Positions 7,766 to 16,495 are shown, counted from the stretch's first letter. The stretch: DNA of 64,000 nt from Thermodesulfobium acidiphilum (GCF_003057965.1 NZ_CP020921.1:208100-272099); one strand, 5' to 3'. Numbers and translations are program-made. The notes: a model not told the origin generated them from the sequence alone.

Positions 7766-8917
7766 TTGGCTTTTTTACTGGTTGTTTTAGATGGTAGTGC
7801 TGAAGAGCCGCTAAGGATCTTGGATAATAGAACTCCCCTTGAAGTTGCAAAGATGTCCAATTTGGATTGTATTGCTAAAATGAGTAGAACTTTTAGATCC
7901 AACTTTGTTCCCAAAAGCCTTCCTTGTGGATCCGAAGTAGCTAATATGGCCATATTAGGATACGATCCGATTAAATATTATACTGGAAGAGGTGCTCTTG
8001 AGGCTGCAAGCCTTGGATTGAAAATTAAAGAAGGTATGGCAGCGTTTAGGTTAAACTTAGTGTATGCTTCTGACAAAGTAATGTTAGATCATTCTGCTGG
8101 ACATATAAAGACAGAAGTTGCGAGAAGGTTAATTGTTGAAACAAGAGAACATATTTTAGGTAACATTAATGCTGAAATTTATCCAGGAGTGAGCTACAGG
8201 CACATTCTTGTGGGTGATGAGATTTGGCTGAATGCAAAGCTTACTCCTCCACACGATATTCTAGGCTTAGAATATATAGATTATTTACCAGATTGTGAAG
8301 AGCTAAAAGCCTTAATAAATAACTCTATAAAAGTTTTTAGGGACTATGTTTCTGGTAATTTAGATTTAAAAGTAAGCATGGTGTGGCCATGGGGTGGTGG
8401 AAGAGTTGTAAATTTGCCGAAGTTAAAAGATAAATTTGGGTTTAGAGGTGCCGTTATAAGTGCTGTGGATCTTATAAATGGTTTGGGGATCTTGTGTGGT
8501 TTAGAACCAGTTAAAGTAGATAATATAACTGGTTTTATTGATTCTAATTTTATAGGTAAAGCTTACGGTGCAGTTGAGGCTTCAAGATATTATGACTTTG
8601 TTATGGTCCACATTGAAGCTCCTGACGAATGCGCTCACAGAGGAGACCCCTTTCTAAAGATATCTGCTCTTGAAAAGATAGATAGCGAGTTTTTTTCAGT
8701 TATTTTAAATAATTTATCATTATTCGAAAAGATTCTCGTAGTTTCTGATCATCTAACCTCTTGTGACATAAAAACTCACAAACATGGCGATGTGCCAGTA
8801 CTCTTTTATGATAGATCTTATAAGGGTAAACTAGAAAACACAAGATTTACAGAATCCTTTTCATCAGGTTCAAAATTTATTGTTGGTCACAAATTATTAG
8901 AAGAGTTAATCTCTTAA
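7766..8917 (+). CDS. apgM: Cofactor-independent phosphoglycerate mutase, archaeal type (ApgM)
   Basis: A 383-residue alkaline-phosphatase-superfamily enzyme that interconverts 3- and 2-phosphoglycerate without bisphosphoglycerate. Metal and catalytic motifs are in order: VVLDGSAEEP at the N-terminus, the nucleophile region PCGSEVANMAILGYDP, YTGRGALEAASLG, HIEAPDECAHRGDP, and VVSDHLTSCDIKTHKHGDVPV. Starts with TTG at 7766 following GGAGG. One subfamily was once proposed to be a homoserine kinase because of its gene neighbourhood; here a genuine GHMP-type thrB follows directly, so mutase activity is the more likely role. Confidence 0.88.
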   Translation: MAFLLVVLDGSAEEPLRILDNRTPLEVAKMSNLDCIAKMSRTFRSNFVPKSLPCGSEVANMAILGYDPIKYYTGRGALEAASLGLKIKEGMAAFRLNLVYASDKVMLDHSAGHIKTEVARRLIVETREHILGNINAEIYPGVSYRHILVGDEIWLNAKLTPPHDILGLEYIDYLPDCEELKALINNSIKVFRDYVSGNLDLKVSMVWPWGGGRVVNLPKLKDKFGFRGAVISAVDLINGLGILCGLEPVKVDNITGFIDSNFIGKAYGAVEASRYYDFVMVHIEAPDECAHRGDPFLKISALEKIDSEFFSVILNNLSLFEKILVVSDHLTSCDIKTHKHGDVPVLFYDRSYKGKLENTRFTESFSSGSKFIVGHKLLEELIS

Positions 8918-8931
8918 CTATAGGTGCTATA

Positions 8932-9789
8932 ATGGACAGATTCTATGAAAAAATACCTTGTAGCACTTCAAATTTGGGTGCAGGTTACGATGTGTTTGGA
9001 CTTTCTTTAGAACTGTTTTTAGAGATTGAGGCAAGGTTTGGGCTCAGGAAAGTCATCAATCTTCCAAGACATCTTGAGAACTCACTATTAAATATCGAAT
9101 CTAAAGTTCACAAAATACTTTCAATAGAAAAACCTAAAAGTTTAACCTGGAATGTAAATAGCAAAATTCCAATAGGAAAAGGTTTGGGTTCCAGCGCTTC
9201 CTTGATAGTAGGTATATTAAAAATTGTTTCATTTGCCCATTCTATTAGATTGAGCGATCAAGAACTTATTGCTCTGGCATCCTCAATAGAAGGTCATCCT
9301 GATAACGTTTCTCCCACAATATTGGGTGGGTTAACTATATCTTTTACCGATCCTGATGGTAACTTTAAGGCCATCAAGGCTTCTATAAGGGAGTTCCCTA
9401 AAAGTGTTGTTTTTGTTCCAGACTTTTCGCTTCAAACCAGAAAAGCAAGACAGGTTGTCCCTTGTGAGGTTAAGGTTTCTGACGCTATAAAAAATATTTC
9501 TCAAACCAATATTATTTTGGAGTCCCTATATAGCAAAAGATATAATATTATGAAATACGCTATACACGATAGGTTGCATGAAAACTATCGCGCTAGTTTG
9601 ATCCCTGGTTATATAGAGGTAAAGAACAAAATTATGAACGATGGAGCTTATTTTGCCTCCTTATCTGGAGCAGGGCCTTCTATATTTGCTTTTGTTCCGG
9701 AAGACTTTGATCCCGAAGGTGCTGTGCATAAATGGCTAGAATTTGGAGTAAAAGCAAAGTATTATTTTTTGAACGTATATCTGAAGTAA
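8932..9789 (+). CDS. thrB: Homoserine kinase (GHMP family)
   Basis: ThrB phosphorylates homoserine with ATP, the step before threonine synthase. The 285-residue protein has the three GHMP motifs: PCSTSNLGAGYDVFG near the N-terminus, PIGKGLGSSASL (phosphate-binding loop) and SLSGAGPSIFAF near the C-terminus, plus EGHPDNVSPT. It starts with ATG at 8932 after AGGTG, 14 bases beyond apgM. It precedes lysC, consistent with an aspartate-family operon. Confidence 0.9.
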   Translation: MDRFYEKIPCSTSNLGAGYDVFGLSLELFLEIEARFGLRKVINLPRHLENSLLNIESKVHKILSIEKPKSLTWNVNSKIPIGKGLGSSASLIVGILKIVSFAHSIRLSDQELIALASSIEGHPDNVSPTILGGLTISFTDPDGNFKAIKASIREFPKSVVFVPDFSLQTRKARQVVPCEVKVSDAIKNISQTNIILESLYSKRYNIMKYAIHDRLHENYRASLIPGYIEVKNKIMNDGAYFASLSGAGPSIFAFVPEDFDPEGAVHKWLEFGVKAKYYFLNVYLK

Positions 9790-9799
9790 AATATCATAG

Positions 9800-9808
9800 T
9801 GTTATAAT
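9800..9808 (+). promoter_or_regulatory. Extended -10 promoter before lysC
   Basis: The sequence TGTTATAAT is a perfect extended -10 box (TGn plus TATAAT), in the 51-base gap between thrB and lysC. No good -35 is visible, as expected for extended -10 promoters. It would allow lysC and the homocysteine genes to be made independently of apgM-thrB. Confidence 0.5.
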
Positions 9809-9840
9809 GTATTATTTTATTTTTGGAGGTGGATGTCCTA

Positions 9841-11073
9841 TTGCTAGTTGTTAAAAAATTCGGAGGCACTTCTGTTGGAAGTCCTGAAAGAGTTAAACAC
9901 GTTGCAAATCTTATCAAAAGATCTGTTCAAAACGGTGATAAAGTGGTTGTAGTTGTTTCTGCAATGGGGGATTCCACCGATCATCTTGTTTCTCTAGCAG
10001 GTCAGATTACGAATAATCCCTCTCCTAGAGAAATGGATGTTTTGCTTTCCACTGGAGAACAGGTTTCTATAGCTTTAATGGTTATGGCACTTAATGAAAT
10101 AGGTATAGAAGCTATCTCTTTTACAGGTTGGCAAGCAAATATAAGGACGAGTTGTGTACATGAAAAAGCAAGAGTATTATCAATAGATCCAAGATTATTG
10201 TTAGATGCTTTAAATGCAGATAAAATACCGGTAGTAGCAGGTTTTCAGGGTATTGCTGATGATAATTCTATAACTACACTTGGAAGAGGAGGATCCGATA
10301 CTACAGCTGTTGCTATTGCTGCTGCTATAAAAGCTGATTTATGTGAGATATATACTGATGTAAAGGGAGTTTTTACAACAGACCCAAGGGTAGTAAAGGA
10401 AGCCAGACAAATAATGACAGTTACATACGATGAAATGATGGAGTTAGCTCTTTTGGGTGCAAAGGTTTTGCACCCCAGATCGGTAGAACTTGCTAAGCAC
10501 TATGGAGTGGTGTTGAAAGTGCTTTCAAGTTTTGATGATTGTCAAGGTACAGAAGTTAGGGAGGTGACAGATATGGAAAATAGAAATGTTGTAACAGGAA
10601 TTGCTTTTGATGAGGACGTTGCAAAAGTTGGCATAATAAAGGTTCCTGATAGACCAGGAATAGCGTATAAAATTTTTGGAAGTCTTGCAGAAGAAAATAT
10701 TAACGTTGACGTTATAGTACAATCTATTTCTCCTGATACGAATTTTACTGAAATGGCATTCACTTTATCTTTAAAAGATCTTCTTAAAGCTCTTAAGATT
10801 CTAAAAGTGGTTTCTAAAGAGATAGGAGCTCAAGGGGTCGTATATGACGATAATGTAGCAAAGGTATCAATTGTAGGAGCTGGTATGGGAGATAGGCCAG
10901 GAGTTGCTGCTACTATGTTTAAGGCTCTGGCCGATGTAAATATTAATCTTCAAATGGTTTCAACGTCAGAGATCAAGATATCCTGTATAATTGCAAGAGA
11001 AGATGTTAAAAAGGCAGTTAAAGCTATTCACGATGCCTTCAATCTTGATAAGGAGGGTTTTTCTTGTGATTAG
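9841..11073 (+). CDS. lysC: Aspartate kinase
   Basis: LysC phosphorylates aspartate, the committed step to lysine, threonine and methionine. The 410-residue protein starts VVKKFGGTSVGS and has the kinase motifs STGEQVS, GRGGSDTTAVAIA and EIYTDVKGVFTTDPR. Two ACT domains follow (about 265-335 and 345-405), the usual site of feedback inhibition. The frame opens at a TTG at 9823, but TTG at 9841 is better placed: GGAGGTGG at 9825-9832 lies eight bases upstream and the product begins at the conserved motif. The stop lies inside the start of the next gene. Confidence 0.94.
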   Translation: MLVVKKFGGTSVGSPERVKHVANLIKRSVQNGDKVVVVVSAMGDSTDHLVSLAGQITNNPSPREMDVLLSTGEQVSIALMVMALNEIGIEAISFTGWQANIRTSCVHEKARVLSIDPRLLLDALNADKIPVVAGFQGIADDNSITTLGRGGSDTTAVAIAAAIKADLCEIYTDVKGVFTTDPRVVKEARQIMTVTYDEMMELALLGAKVLHPRSVELAKHYGVVLKVLSSFDDCQGTEVREVTDMENRNVVTGIAFDEDVAKVGIIKVPDRPGIAYKIFGSLAEENINVDVIVQSISPDTNFTEMAFTLSLKDLLKALKILKVVSKEIGAQGVVYDDNVAKVSIVGAGMGDRPGVAATMFKALADVNINLQMVSTSEIKISCIIAREDVKKAVKAIHDAFNLDKEGFSCD

Positions 11074-12220
11074 AACGATAGAGGAGATTAACGAGAAGAT
11101 TAGTAAAGATGAGGTTGTAGTTTTAACTGCTAAAGAGGCTTATGATCTTGTTAAAGAAGAGGGAGTCAAAAAAGCTGCTTCACAGGTAGATATTGTTACT
11201 ACGGGAACTTTTGGAGCTATGTGTTCATCCGGGGTATTCTTAAATTTTGGTCACACTGAGCCTCCTTTAAAGATGGAAACTGTAAAGTTGAATTCAGTTT
11301 CAGCTTATGGTTATATTGCTGCAGTTGATGCTTATCTTGGTGCTACTGCTAGATCTTCTGAAAATCCAGAATATGGCGGTGCACATGTGATTGAAGATCT
11401 TTTGTCAGGTAAAAGAATTAGACTTGAAGCTTCAGGTACTGGTACTGATTGTTATCCTAAAAAAGACTTAGATACAAAGATAACTCTTGATCAAATAAAT
11501 GAAGCAATAATGTTTAATCCAAGAAATTGCTATCAAAATTATGCTGCAGCAACTAACTCTTCTGACACAAGACTATATACCTATATGGGGGCGCTTTTGC
11601 CAAAATATGGCAACGTTAATTATGCTACATGCGGAATGTGGTCTCCATTACTCAAAGATCCTGAGTATAGGACAATAGGTATAGGAACGAGGATTTTTTT
11701 TGGCGGGTCTATAGGTTATGTGGCGTGGCACGGTACTCAACACAATTCGTCAAAACCTAGAGATGAAAATAATTTGCCAATTGGACCTGCTGGTACGCTC
11801 GCCTTAATTGGAAATTTGAAAGCTATGAACAAAAGATATGTTAGAGGGGCATACTTTGAAGGTTATGGAGTATCTTTAATGATGGGAGTAGGCATACCTA
11901 TCCCAGTAATAGATGAAGATATGATGCAGCAGTTATCTCTTGGCAATGAGGATATAAAAACAGTAATTGTTGATTATTCTGTTGCTTCGCGTTCGCGACC
12001 AATTGTGAGAGAAGTAAGTTATCAGGAATTAAGAAGCGGTTTTGTTGAAATACATGGAAGAAAGGTACCAACAGGTTCTACCTCTTCGTGGGCACTGGCA
12101 AGAGAGATAGCTACAGTTTTGAAACAGATGATCCTGGAAAAGAGGTTTTTCTTAAGTGAGCCAGTAGAGCCATTGCCTAAGGATAGAATAGTAAAGCCAT
12201 TGGAGGTAAGGAGAAGATGA
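11066..12220 (+). CDS. L-aspartate semialdehyde sulfurtransferase, HcyBio (DUF39) subunit
   Basis: Members of this family in methanogens and sulfate reducers build homocysteine from aspartate semialdehyde and sulfide, bypassing homoserine esters. The 384-residue protein has the family's conserved cysteines at position 53 (GTFGAMCSSG) and position 129 (GTGTDCYPKKD), plus GGAHVIEDLL and the WHGTQHNS motif. It ends without CBS domains, unlike the longer methanosarcinal form. The frame is open further upstream inside lysC, but GTG at 11066, after AGGAGGG, is the likely start and overlaps the lysC stop by eight bases. The ferredoxin partner overlaps its stop as ATGA. Confidence 0.88.
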   Translation: MIRTIEEINEKISKDEVVVLTAKEAYDLVKEEGVKKAASQVDIVTTGTFGAMCSSGVFLNFGHTEPPLKMETVKLNSVSAYGYIAAVDAYLGATARSSENPEYGGAHVIEDLLSGKRIRLEASGTGTDCYPKKDLDTKITLDQINEAIMFNPRNCYQNYAAATNSSDTRLYTYMGALLPKYGNVNYATCGMWSPLLKDPEYRTIGIGTRIFFGGSIGYVAWHGTQHNSSKPRDENNLPIGPAGTLALIGNLKAMNKRYVRGAYFEGYGVSLMMGVGIPIPVIDEDMMQQLSLGNEDIKTVIVDYSVASRSRPIVREVSYQELRSGFVEIHGRKVPTGSTSSWALAREIATVLKQMILEKRFFLSEPVEPLPKDRIVKPLEVRRR

Positions 12221-12633
12221 GCACAGAGATTGTTAAAAAGAAACTAATATTGAGTTTTTCTCCTGAACTCGCTGAGCTTCCGATTACATATCACCTCGTA
12301 AAGGACTTTGATCTTGTGGTTAATATTCTTAGAGCTCAGATATCTCCAGAAAAAGAGGGGAGATTGATGCTCGAGATTGAAGGCGAAAAGGGGAAACTTG
12401 AAAGAGGTATTAGCTATTTGCAGAGTAACAAGATCAGAGTGGACTCTCTTGAAAAGGAATTGTTTCACGATAAAGATCTTTGCGTGAATTGTGGACTTTG
12501 CGTTGGCGTATGTGCAAGCAGAGCTCTAGTTCTTGATGAGAACGATGAACTTAAATTTATAAAAGAGAAGTGTGTAATGTGTGGTATATGTGTAAAGATC
12601 TGTCCGAGAAGGGCTTTTAAGATAGAGTTATAG
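12217..12633 (+). CDS. NIL-domain plus 2x[4Fe-4S] ferredoxin, sulfurtransferase partner
   Basis: A 138-residue protein with an N-terminal NIL domain (about residues 8-75, a ferredoxin-like fold also seen on methionine ABC transporters) and two C-terminal [4Fe-4S] cluster motifs, CVNCGLCVGVC and CVMCGICVKICP. It is the expected partner of the HcyBio protein just upstream, supplying electrons or a sulfur-carrying cluster for homocysteine formation. The start overlaps the upstream stop by four bases. Together with lysC and thrB this makes a self-contained aspartate-to-homocysteine/threonine set, lacking only asd and homoserine dehydrogenase in this window. Confidence 0.88.
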   Translation: MSTEIVKKKLILSFSPELAELPITYHLVKDFDLVVNILRAQISPEKEGRLMLEIEGEKGKLERGISYLQSNKIRVDSLEKELFHDKDLCVNCGLCVGVCASRALVLDENDELKFIKEKCVMCGICVKICPRRAFKIEL

Positions 12634-12663
12634 TATTTTCATCTTTAAGAATTTAAGAAATTT

Positions 12664-12672
12664 TGTTATAAT
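12664..12672 (+). promoter_or_regulatory. Extended -10 promoter of tRNA-Gln
   Basis: TGTTATAAT, identical to the box before lysC and the tRNA-Ser promoter, lies 15 bases upstream of the tRNA 5' end. The -35 region is poor (TTTAAG at 12644-12649). Confidence 0.6.
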
Positions 12673-12687
12673 TTAATGCTTAGAGTT

Positions 12688-12762
12688 TGGGGAGTAGCCA
12701 AGCGGTAAGGCACTGGCCTTTGGAGCCAGCATCCGGTGGTTCGAATCCACCCTCCCCAGCCA
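12688..12762 (+). tRNA. tRNA-Gln (anticodon TTG)
   Basis: A 75-base cloverleaf: the seven-base acceptor TGGGGAG pairs with CTCCCCA, the anticodon stem CTGGC/GCCAG closes the loop CTTTGGA with anticodon TTG, and the T arm has the GTTCGAATC loop. The discriminator is G and CCA is encoded. Confidence 0.96.
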
Positions 12763-12802
12763 TTTCTTTTTTTGAATTTAATTAAAAATTTAAGGGGGAA
12801 AG

Positions 12803-13732
12803 ATGATATACACAATAACTTTAAATCCAGCTCTTGACAGACAGATATGGGTTGAAGACATAAAGTATGACGAATCAAATAGAATTGTTCGTGAAGCTAC
12901 TTATGCAGGTGGAAAAGGAATAGATGTTTCCAGAGTTCTTGCTAATTTTGGAGCCGATAACGTTGCCTTAGGATTCGTTGGTGGTTTTTCTGGAGAAGAG
13001 CTTGAGGGCAGATTGCTTAACGATGGCGTAAGGTGCAATTTTACTTATATTTCTGCTAACACGAGGACAAATATAGTTTTAAACGACGAAAAGACAAAAT
13101 CTCAAACTCTTTTTAATGCTATAGGTCCTGAGATACAGCCGCAAGATTTAATGAGGCTTATAAAACAGATTCAAAATCTCTCTAACCCTGAATACGTTAT
13201 CATTAGTGGCAGTTTGCCTGTTGGTGTTCAACCAGCTTTTTATAACAAACTTATAGATATAGCCAAAGAGATTGGTGCGAAAGTGGTTTTTGATACTGAT
13301 GGCAAAGCTATGAAAGTTGGTCTTTCCAGTAAACCTCATGTAATAAAGCCGAATATTCACGAATTAGAAAGATTGGTAGACAAAAAACTTAAATATGTAC
13401 CTGAAATTGCTCAGGAAGCAAGATCTATTTGTAAGAGAGGAATTAGTATAGTATTGGTTTCTATGGGTGCAAATGGAATGCTTTGCATCAGCTCTACAGA
13501 AGAATATTGGGCATTTCCTCCACCTGTTAGTGTTCAAAATACCATTGGTGCAGGTGATTCCTCTGTTGCAGGTTTTGTATTGGCATTGAAGGAGGGCAAA
13601 AGTTTAAAAGAAGCTCTTGCTTTTGCCGTGGCAGCTGGAACAGCTACTACTACGAGGCCAGGTACAGCAGTTTGTTTGCCTGAAGATGTAGAAGCTATTT
13701 ATCCAAATGTAACTTTCAGAGATATTGTTTAA
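12803..13732 (+). CDS. PfkB-family phosphofructokinase (FruK/LacC type)
   Basis: A 309-residue ribokinase-fold kinase of the 1-phosphofructokinase/tagatose-6-phosphate kinase group. It has the N-terminal TLNPALDRQIWV, the substrate motif GGKGIDVSRVLANFGA, SGSLPVGV, the tag KPNIHELERL, and the catalytic IGAGDSSVAGF with the catalytic aspartate. The substrate could be fructose-1-phosphate or fructose-6-phosphate; there is no PTS gene nearby, so a glycolytic 6-phosphofructokinase role is possible. ATG at 12803 follows AAGGGGG. It sits alone between two tRNA genes. Confidence 0.85.
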   Translation: MIYTITLNPALDRQIWVEDIKYDESNRIVREATYAGGKGIDVSRVLANFGADNVALGFVGGFSGEELEGRLLNDGVRCNFTYISANTRTNIVLNDEKTKSQTLFNAIGPEIQPQDLMRLIKQIQNLSNPEYVIISGSLPVGVQPAFYNKLIDIAKEIGAKVVFDTDGKAMKVGLSSKPHVIKPNIHELERLVDKKLKYVPEIAQEARSICKRGISIVLVSMGANGMLCISSTEEYWAFPPPVSVQNTIGAGDSSVAGFVLALKEGKSLKEALAFAVAAGTATTTRPGTAVCLPEDVEAIYPNVTFRDIV

Positions 13733-13759
13733 GATATATAAATAACTTTTTATAAATTT

Positions 13760-13768
13760 TGTTATGAT
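13760..13768 (+). promoter_or_regulatory. Extended -10 promoter of selC-selB
   Basis: TGTTATGAT, one base away from the box shared by the other tRNA genes here, lies 12 bases upstream of the tRNA-Sec 5' end. No clear -35. Because selB begins only 20 bases after the tRNA, the same transcript probably includes selB. Confidence 0.5.
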
Positions 13769-13780
13769 AAAATATCTTTT

Positions 13781-13874
13781 GGGAGAGTATGTGTCCTGGT
13801 GGATGCCGTGGCCTTCAAAGCCACTGTGGGGTCGAAAGGCTCCGGGTGGGTTCGATTCCCTCACTCTCCCGCCA
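13781..13874 (+). tRNA. selC: tRNA-Sec (anticodon TCA), selC
   Basis: A 94-base tRNA whose anticodon loop CTTCAAA carries TCA, reading UGA. The acceptor stem is eight base pairs (GGGAGAGT with ACTCTCCC), the hallmark of bacterial tRNA-Sec, and there is a long variable arm. The anticodon stem GTGGC/GCCAC is perfect, the discriminator is G and CCA is encoded. The T stem has one apparent T-T mismatch. Its position directly before selB confirms the assignment. Confidence 0.96.
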
Positions 13875-13894
13875 AAATCTGATGCGAGTGGTGA

Positions 13895-15775
13895 ATGAGA
13901 GATTTTATTTTAGGAACTGCAGGCCACATAGATCACGGTAAAACTGAATTAATTGCAAGATTGACCGGGAGAAGAACTGAACGTTTCCCTGAAGAGAGAA
14001 TCAGGGGTATGACTATTGACATTGGATTCTCCAGTTTAAAATTGCCATGTGGAAAGACACTAGGTATTGTAGATGTTCCAGGACACGAACGGTTTATTGA
14101 TAATATGCTTGTAGGTTCGGCAGGTGTTGATCTTGCTCTTTTGGTAGTGGCAGCTGATGAAGGAATAAAAGAGCAAACTAGAGAACACTTTGAAATATTA
14201 AAGCTTTTAGAAGTTAAAGATGGTTTGGTCGTTATTACAAAAAAGGATTTAGTTGATGAGGAACTACTAGAATACCTAAAGGAAGAGATAAAAGATTTTG
14301 TTAAAGGTAGTTTTTTGGAAAATAATCCTATAATTTGTGCCTCTTCAGTAACGGGTGAAGGGTTTGATGAAATATTAAGAGTATTAAATGACAAGGTAGA
14401 ACTTCTTTATTCAAAGGAATATGATGATAACGAAAAGCCTTTCAGGCTTTTTATAGATAGAAAATTTAAAATTAAGGGCTTTGGGCTTGTTGTGACTGGT
14501 ACTGTTTATTCTGGAAGTATAAGGGTAGGTGATTCTTTAGAAATATTACCATTTAAAGATACTGTCAGAGTAAAAAATCTTGAAAGCCATTTTAGAAAGG
14601 TTCAGGAAGGTCACACTGGTATGAGGTTAGCTGTAAATATTAATACTACTCTGGATGAAAGTTTTGTTACAAGAGGGAAAGTGCTTGTTGAGAAGAATTA
14701 TTATAAAGAATCTACAAAATTTGTAGGATTTTTGAACATTTTAAATTCGTATGAAAATCTTAAAAACAACAAAAGAGTTCATTTATATGTAGGTTCGTCT
14801 TCAAGTGTATGTAGGCTAACTCTTTATGATGATCTTTTAGAAGGGAAAACGTCATACATTGTAAAACTCTCCTGCCAAAATCCTATTTGTGCAGTAAGAG
14901 GTGATAAGTTTATTTTAAGAGATCCATCAGCAAAAAAAACGCTTGGTGGAGGAGTAATATTAGATAATGAACAAGTTAAGTTAAAGGATTTACCTGGATA
15001 TTTGAACGATAAGACAATTATTGACAAAAAAGACTTGAGTTTAAATATTTCTAAAGTAGTTGAAAGAAAGGGCATTGTAGAGCTTTTCGATCTTGCAAAG
15101 AAAGTTAATTATAAATCTGAGTACGTTAAAAAATTTATTTCTGAAACTTCCTTAAACACCTTTGAAAGTGATGGTAAGATTTATTTATTTAGCTATGACT
15201 ATCAGAAAAGCTTGTTTGAAAAGTTGGAAGATATTATCTTTGAAATAGAATCAAAAAATCCTTTTCAAACTCAGATATCAAAGGAGGAGATATTAAAAAA
15301 GTTAGACTCTCCGATTGCTCAAAATATTATTGACAAATATGCAAAAAAGAAAGGATATCTTGTTGACAAAACATATTTATTAAAAGAAAGGGTTTCTAAT
15401 GAAGTTCTGTCAATGGTTGATGAAGTTGAGAGGGATATTAAGAATTTAGGGTTTTCTGTCTTGCCACTCGATGAAATAAGCCTAAAATACAAGGATAAAA
15501 AGGCTTTTAATAGCGTAGTAGCAATTCTTAAGAGAACTCAAAAAATTTTACAGGTTTCTATTTCTCCTGAAATATACATACACTCTTCAACTTTAGAGAG
15601 GTTGATTGATTTATTAAAAGATTTTTTTCAAAGGAACAATGAACTTAGCGTTTCAGATTTTAAAGAACTTACAAATACTACGAGAAAGTTTTCTATTCCT
15701 CTTCTTGAATTTTGTGATAAGATGAGTTTTACTAAAAGAGTTGGAAATATTAGACAAAAAGGAAAGAAATTATAG
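13895..15775 (+). CDS. selB: Selenocysteine-specific elongation factor SelB
   Basis: SelB delivers Sec-tRNA to UGA codons marked by a SECIS hairpin. The 626-residue protein opens with an EF-Tu-like G domain: GHIDHGKTE (G1), the MTIDIGFSSL switch, DVPGHERFI (G3) and TKKD (G4). Domains II and III follow, to about residue 350. The C-terminal 270 residues are the winged-helix repeats that bind SECIS RNA. ATG at 13895 lies 20 bases after tRNA-Sec with only a weak GGTGA ribosome site. No selA or selD and no obvious selenoprotein gene is in the window. Confidence 0.95.
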   Translation: MRDFILGTAGHIDHGKTELIARLTGRRTERFPEERIRGMTIDIGFSSLKLPCGKTLGIVDVPGHERFIDNMLVGSAGVDLALLVVAADEGIKEQTREHFEILKLLEVKDGLVVITKKDLVDEELLEYLKEEIKDFVKGSFLENNPIICASSVTGEGFDEILRVLNDKVELLYSKEYDDNEKPFRLFIDRKFKIKGFGLVVTGTVYSGSIRVGDSLEILPFKDTVRVKNLESHFRKVQEGHTGMRLAVNINTTLDESFVTRGKVLVEKNYYKESTKFVGFLNILNSYENLKNNKRVHLYVGSSSSVCRLTLYDDLLEGKTSYIVKLSCQNPICAVRGDKFILRDPSAKKTLGGGVILDNEQVKLKDLPGYLNDKTIIDKKDLSLNISKVVERKGIVELFDLAKKVNYKSEYVKKFISETSLNTFESDGKIYLFSYDYQKSLFEKLEDIIFEIESKNPFQTQISKEEILKKLDSPIAQNIIDKYAKKKGYLVDKTYLLKERVSNEVLSMVDEVERDIKNLGFSVLPLDEISLKYKDKKAFNSVVAILKRTQKILQVSISPEIYIHSSTLERLIDLLKDFFQRNNELSVSDFKELTNTTRKFSIPLLEFCDKMSFTKRVGNIRQKGKKL

Positions 15776-16495
15776 GTGCTAAATAACCTGGATTTAGATA
15801 TCGAAAGGCTTCATAAGTCCTTTTGGATTCTTTTAAAGCGCTTTAGAAATTTGTTCTTTATATCAGCAATTTTAATAGCAATTGGAGCTGTGATAACCTA
15901 TTTTTCAATACCCTACTTTATGGAATACATCTCAAAACCAGTAGGCAAACTTATATTCCTTACTCCTATCGAAGCGTTTATGACGCAGATGAAATTATGT
16001 TTAATGGGGGGAATATATTTGGCCTGGCCTTATATAATTTTCTATTTCTCAAAAAATTTTATATTGCCTACTAAAATTATTTCTAAAAAGACAATGTGGA
16101 TTGGAATAATTTTTGCTGTTTTGCTTTTTTATTCAGGTTCTTTGTTTGCGTTTTTTGTTATCTTTCCTGTTGGTATCAGGTTTCTCCTGAGTTTTGGTGC
16201 GCCTGAAATTGAACCATTGTTTTCTATAGGCAAATATGTAACGTTTGTTTCTATGTTTGTTTTTATTTTTGGTTTACTTTTTGAAATGCCAATTGTGCTT
16301 TTGGCTTTGGTTAGACTTGGCATAATAAATTCAAAACAACTTGCTTCTCAGAGAAAGAGAGCAATACTAGGCTTTTTTATACTTGCAATGCTAGTTAGCC
16401 CCAGTACTGATGTATTTACTCAATGTACTATGGCAATTCCATTGGTTGTTCTTTATGAAATAACTATTTGGATAGCAAGATTGTGGAAAAAATAA
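15776..16495 (+). CDS. tatC: Twin-arginine translocase subunit TatC
   Basis: TatC is the six-helix membrane receptor for twin-arginine signal peptides on folded proteins. The 239-residue protein has the family's FLTPIEAFMTQMKLCLMGG segment, SFGAPEIEP in the periplasmic loop, the FGLLFEMPIVL helix and the late LAMLVSPSTDVFTQ motif. GTG at 15776 immediately follows the selB stop. The neighbours (selB, mobA-fdhD, tatA) suggest the cargo is a formate dehydrogenase or related molybdoenzyme. Confidence 0.94.
   Translation: MLNNLDLDIERLHKSFWILLKRFRNLFFISAILIAIGAVITYFSIPYFMEYISKPVGKLIFLTPIEAFMTQMKLCLMGGIYLAWPYIIFYFSKNFILPTKIISKKTMWIGIIFAVLLFYSGSLFAFFVIFPVGIRFLLSFGAPEIEPLFSIGKYVTFVSMFVFIFGLLFEMPIVLLALVRLGIINSKQLASQRKRAILGFFILAMLVSPSTDVFTQCTMAIPLVVLYEITIWIARLWKK

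Noticed and set aside
8926-8934. TATAAT-like sequence at the thrB start codon
   Set aside because: It overlaps the ATG itself, so it cannot serve thrB; taken as chance in AT-rich DNA.
13933-14394. 153-codon open frame antisense to selB
   Set aside because: Low-complexity serine/lysine-rich shadow of the conserved SelB G domain.
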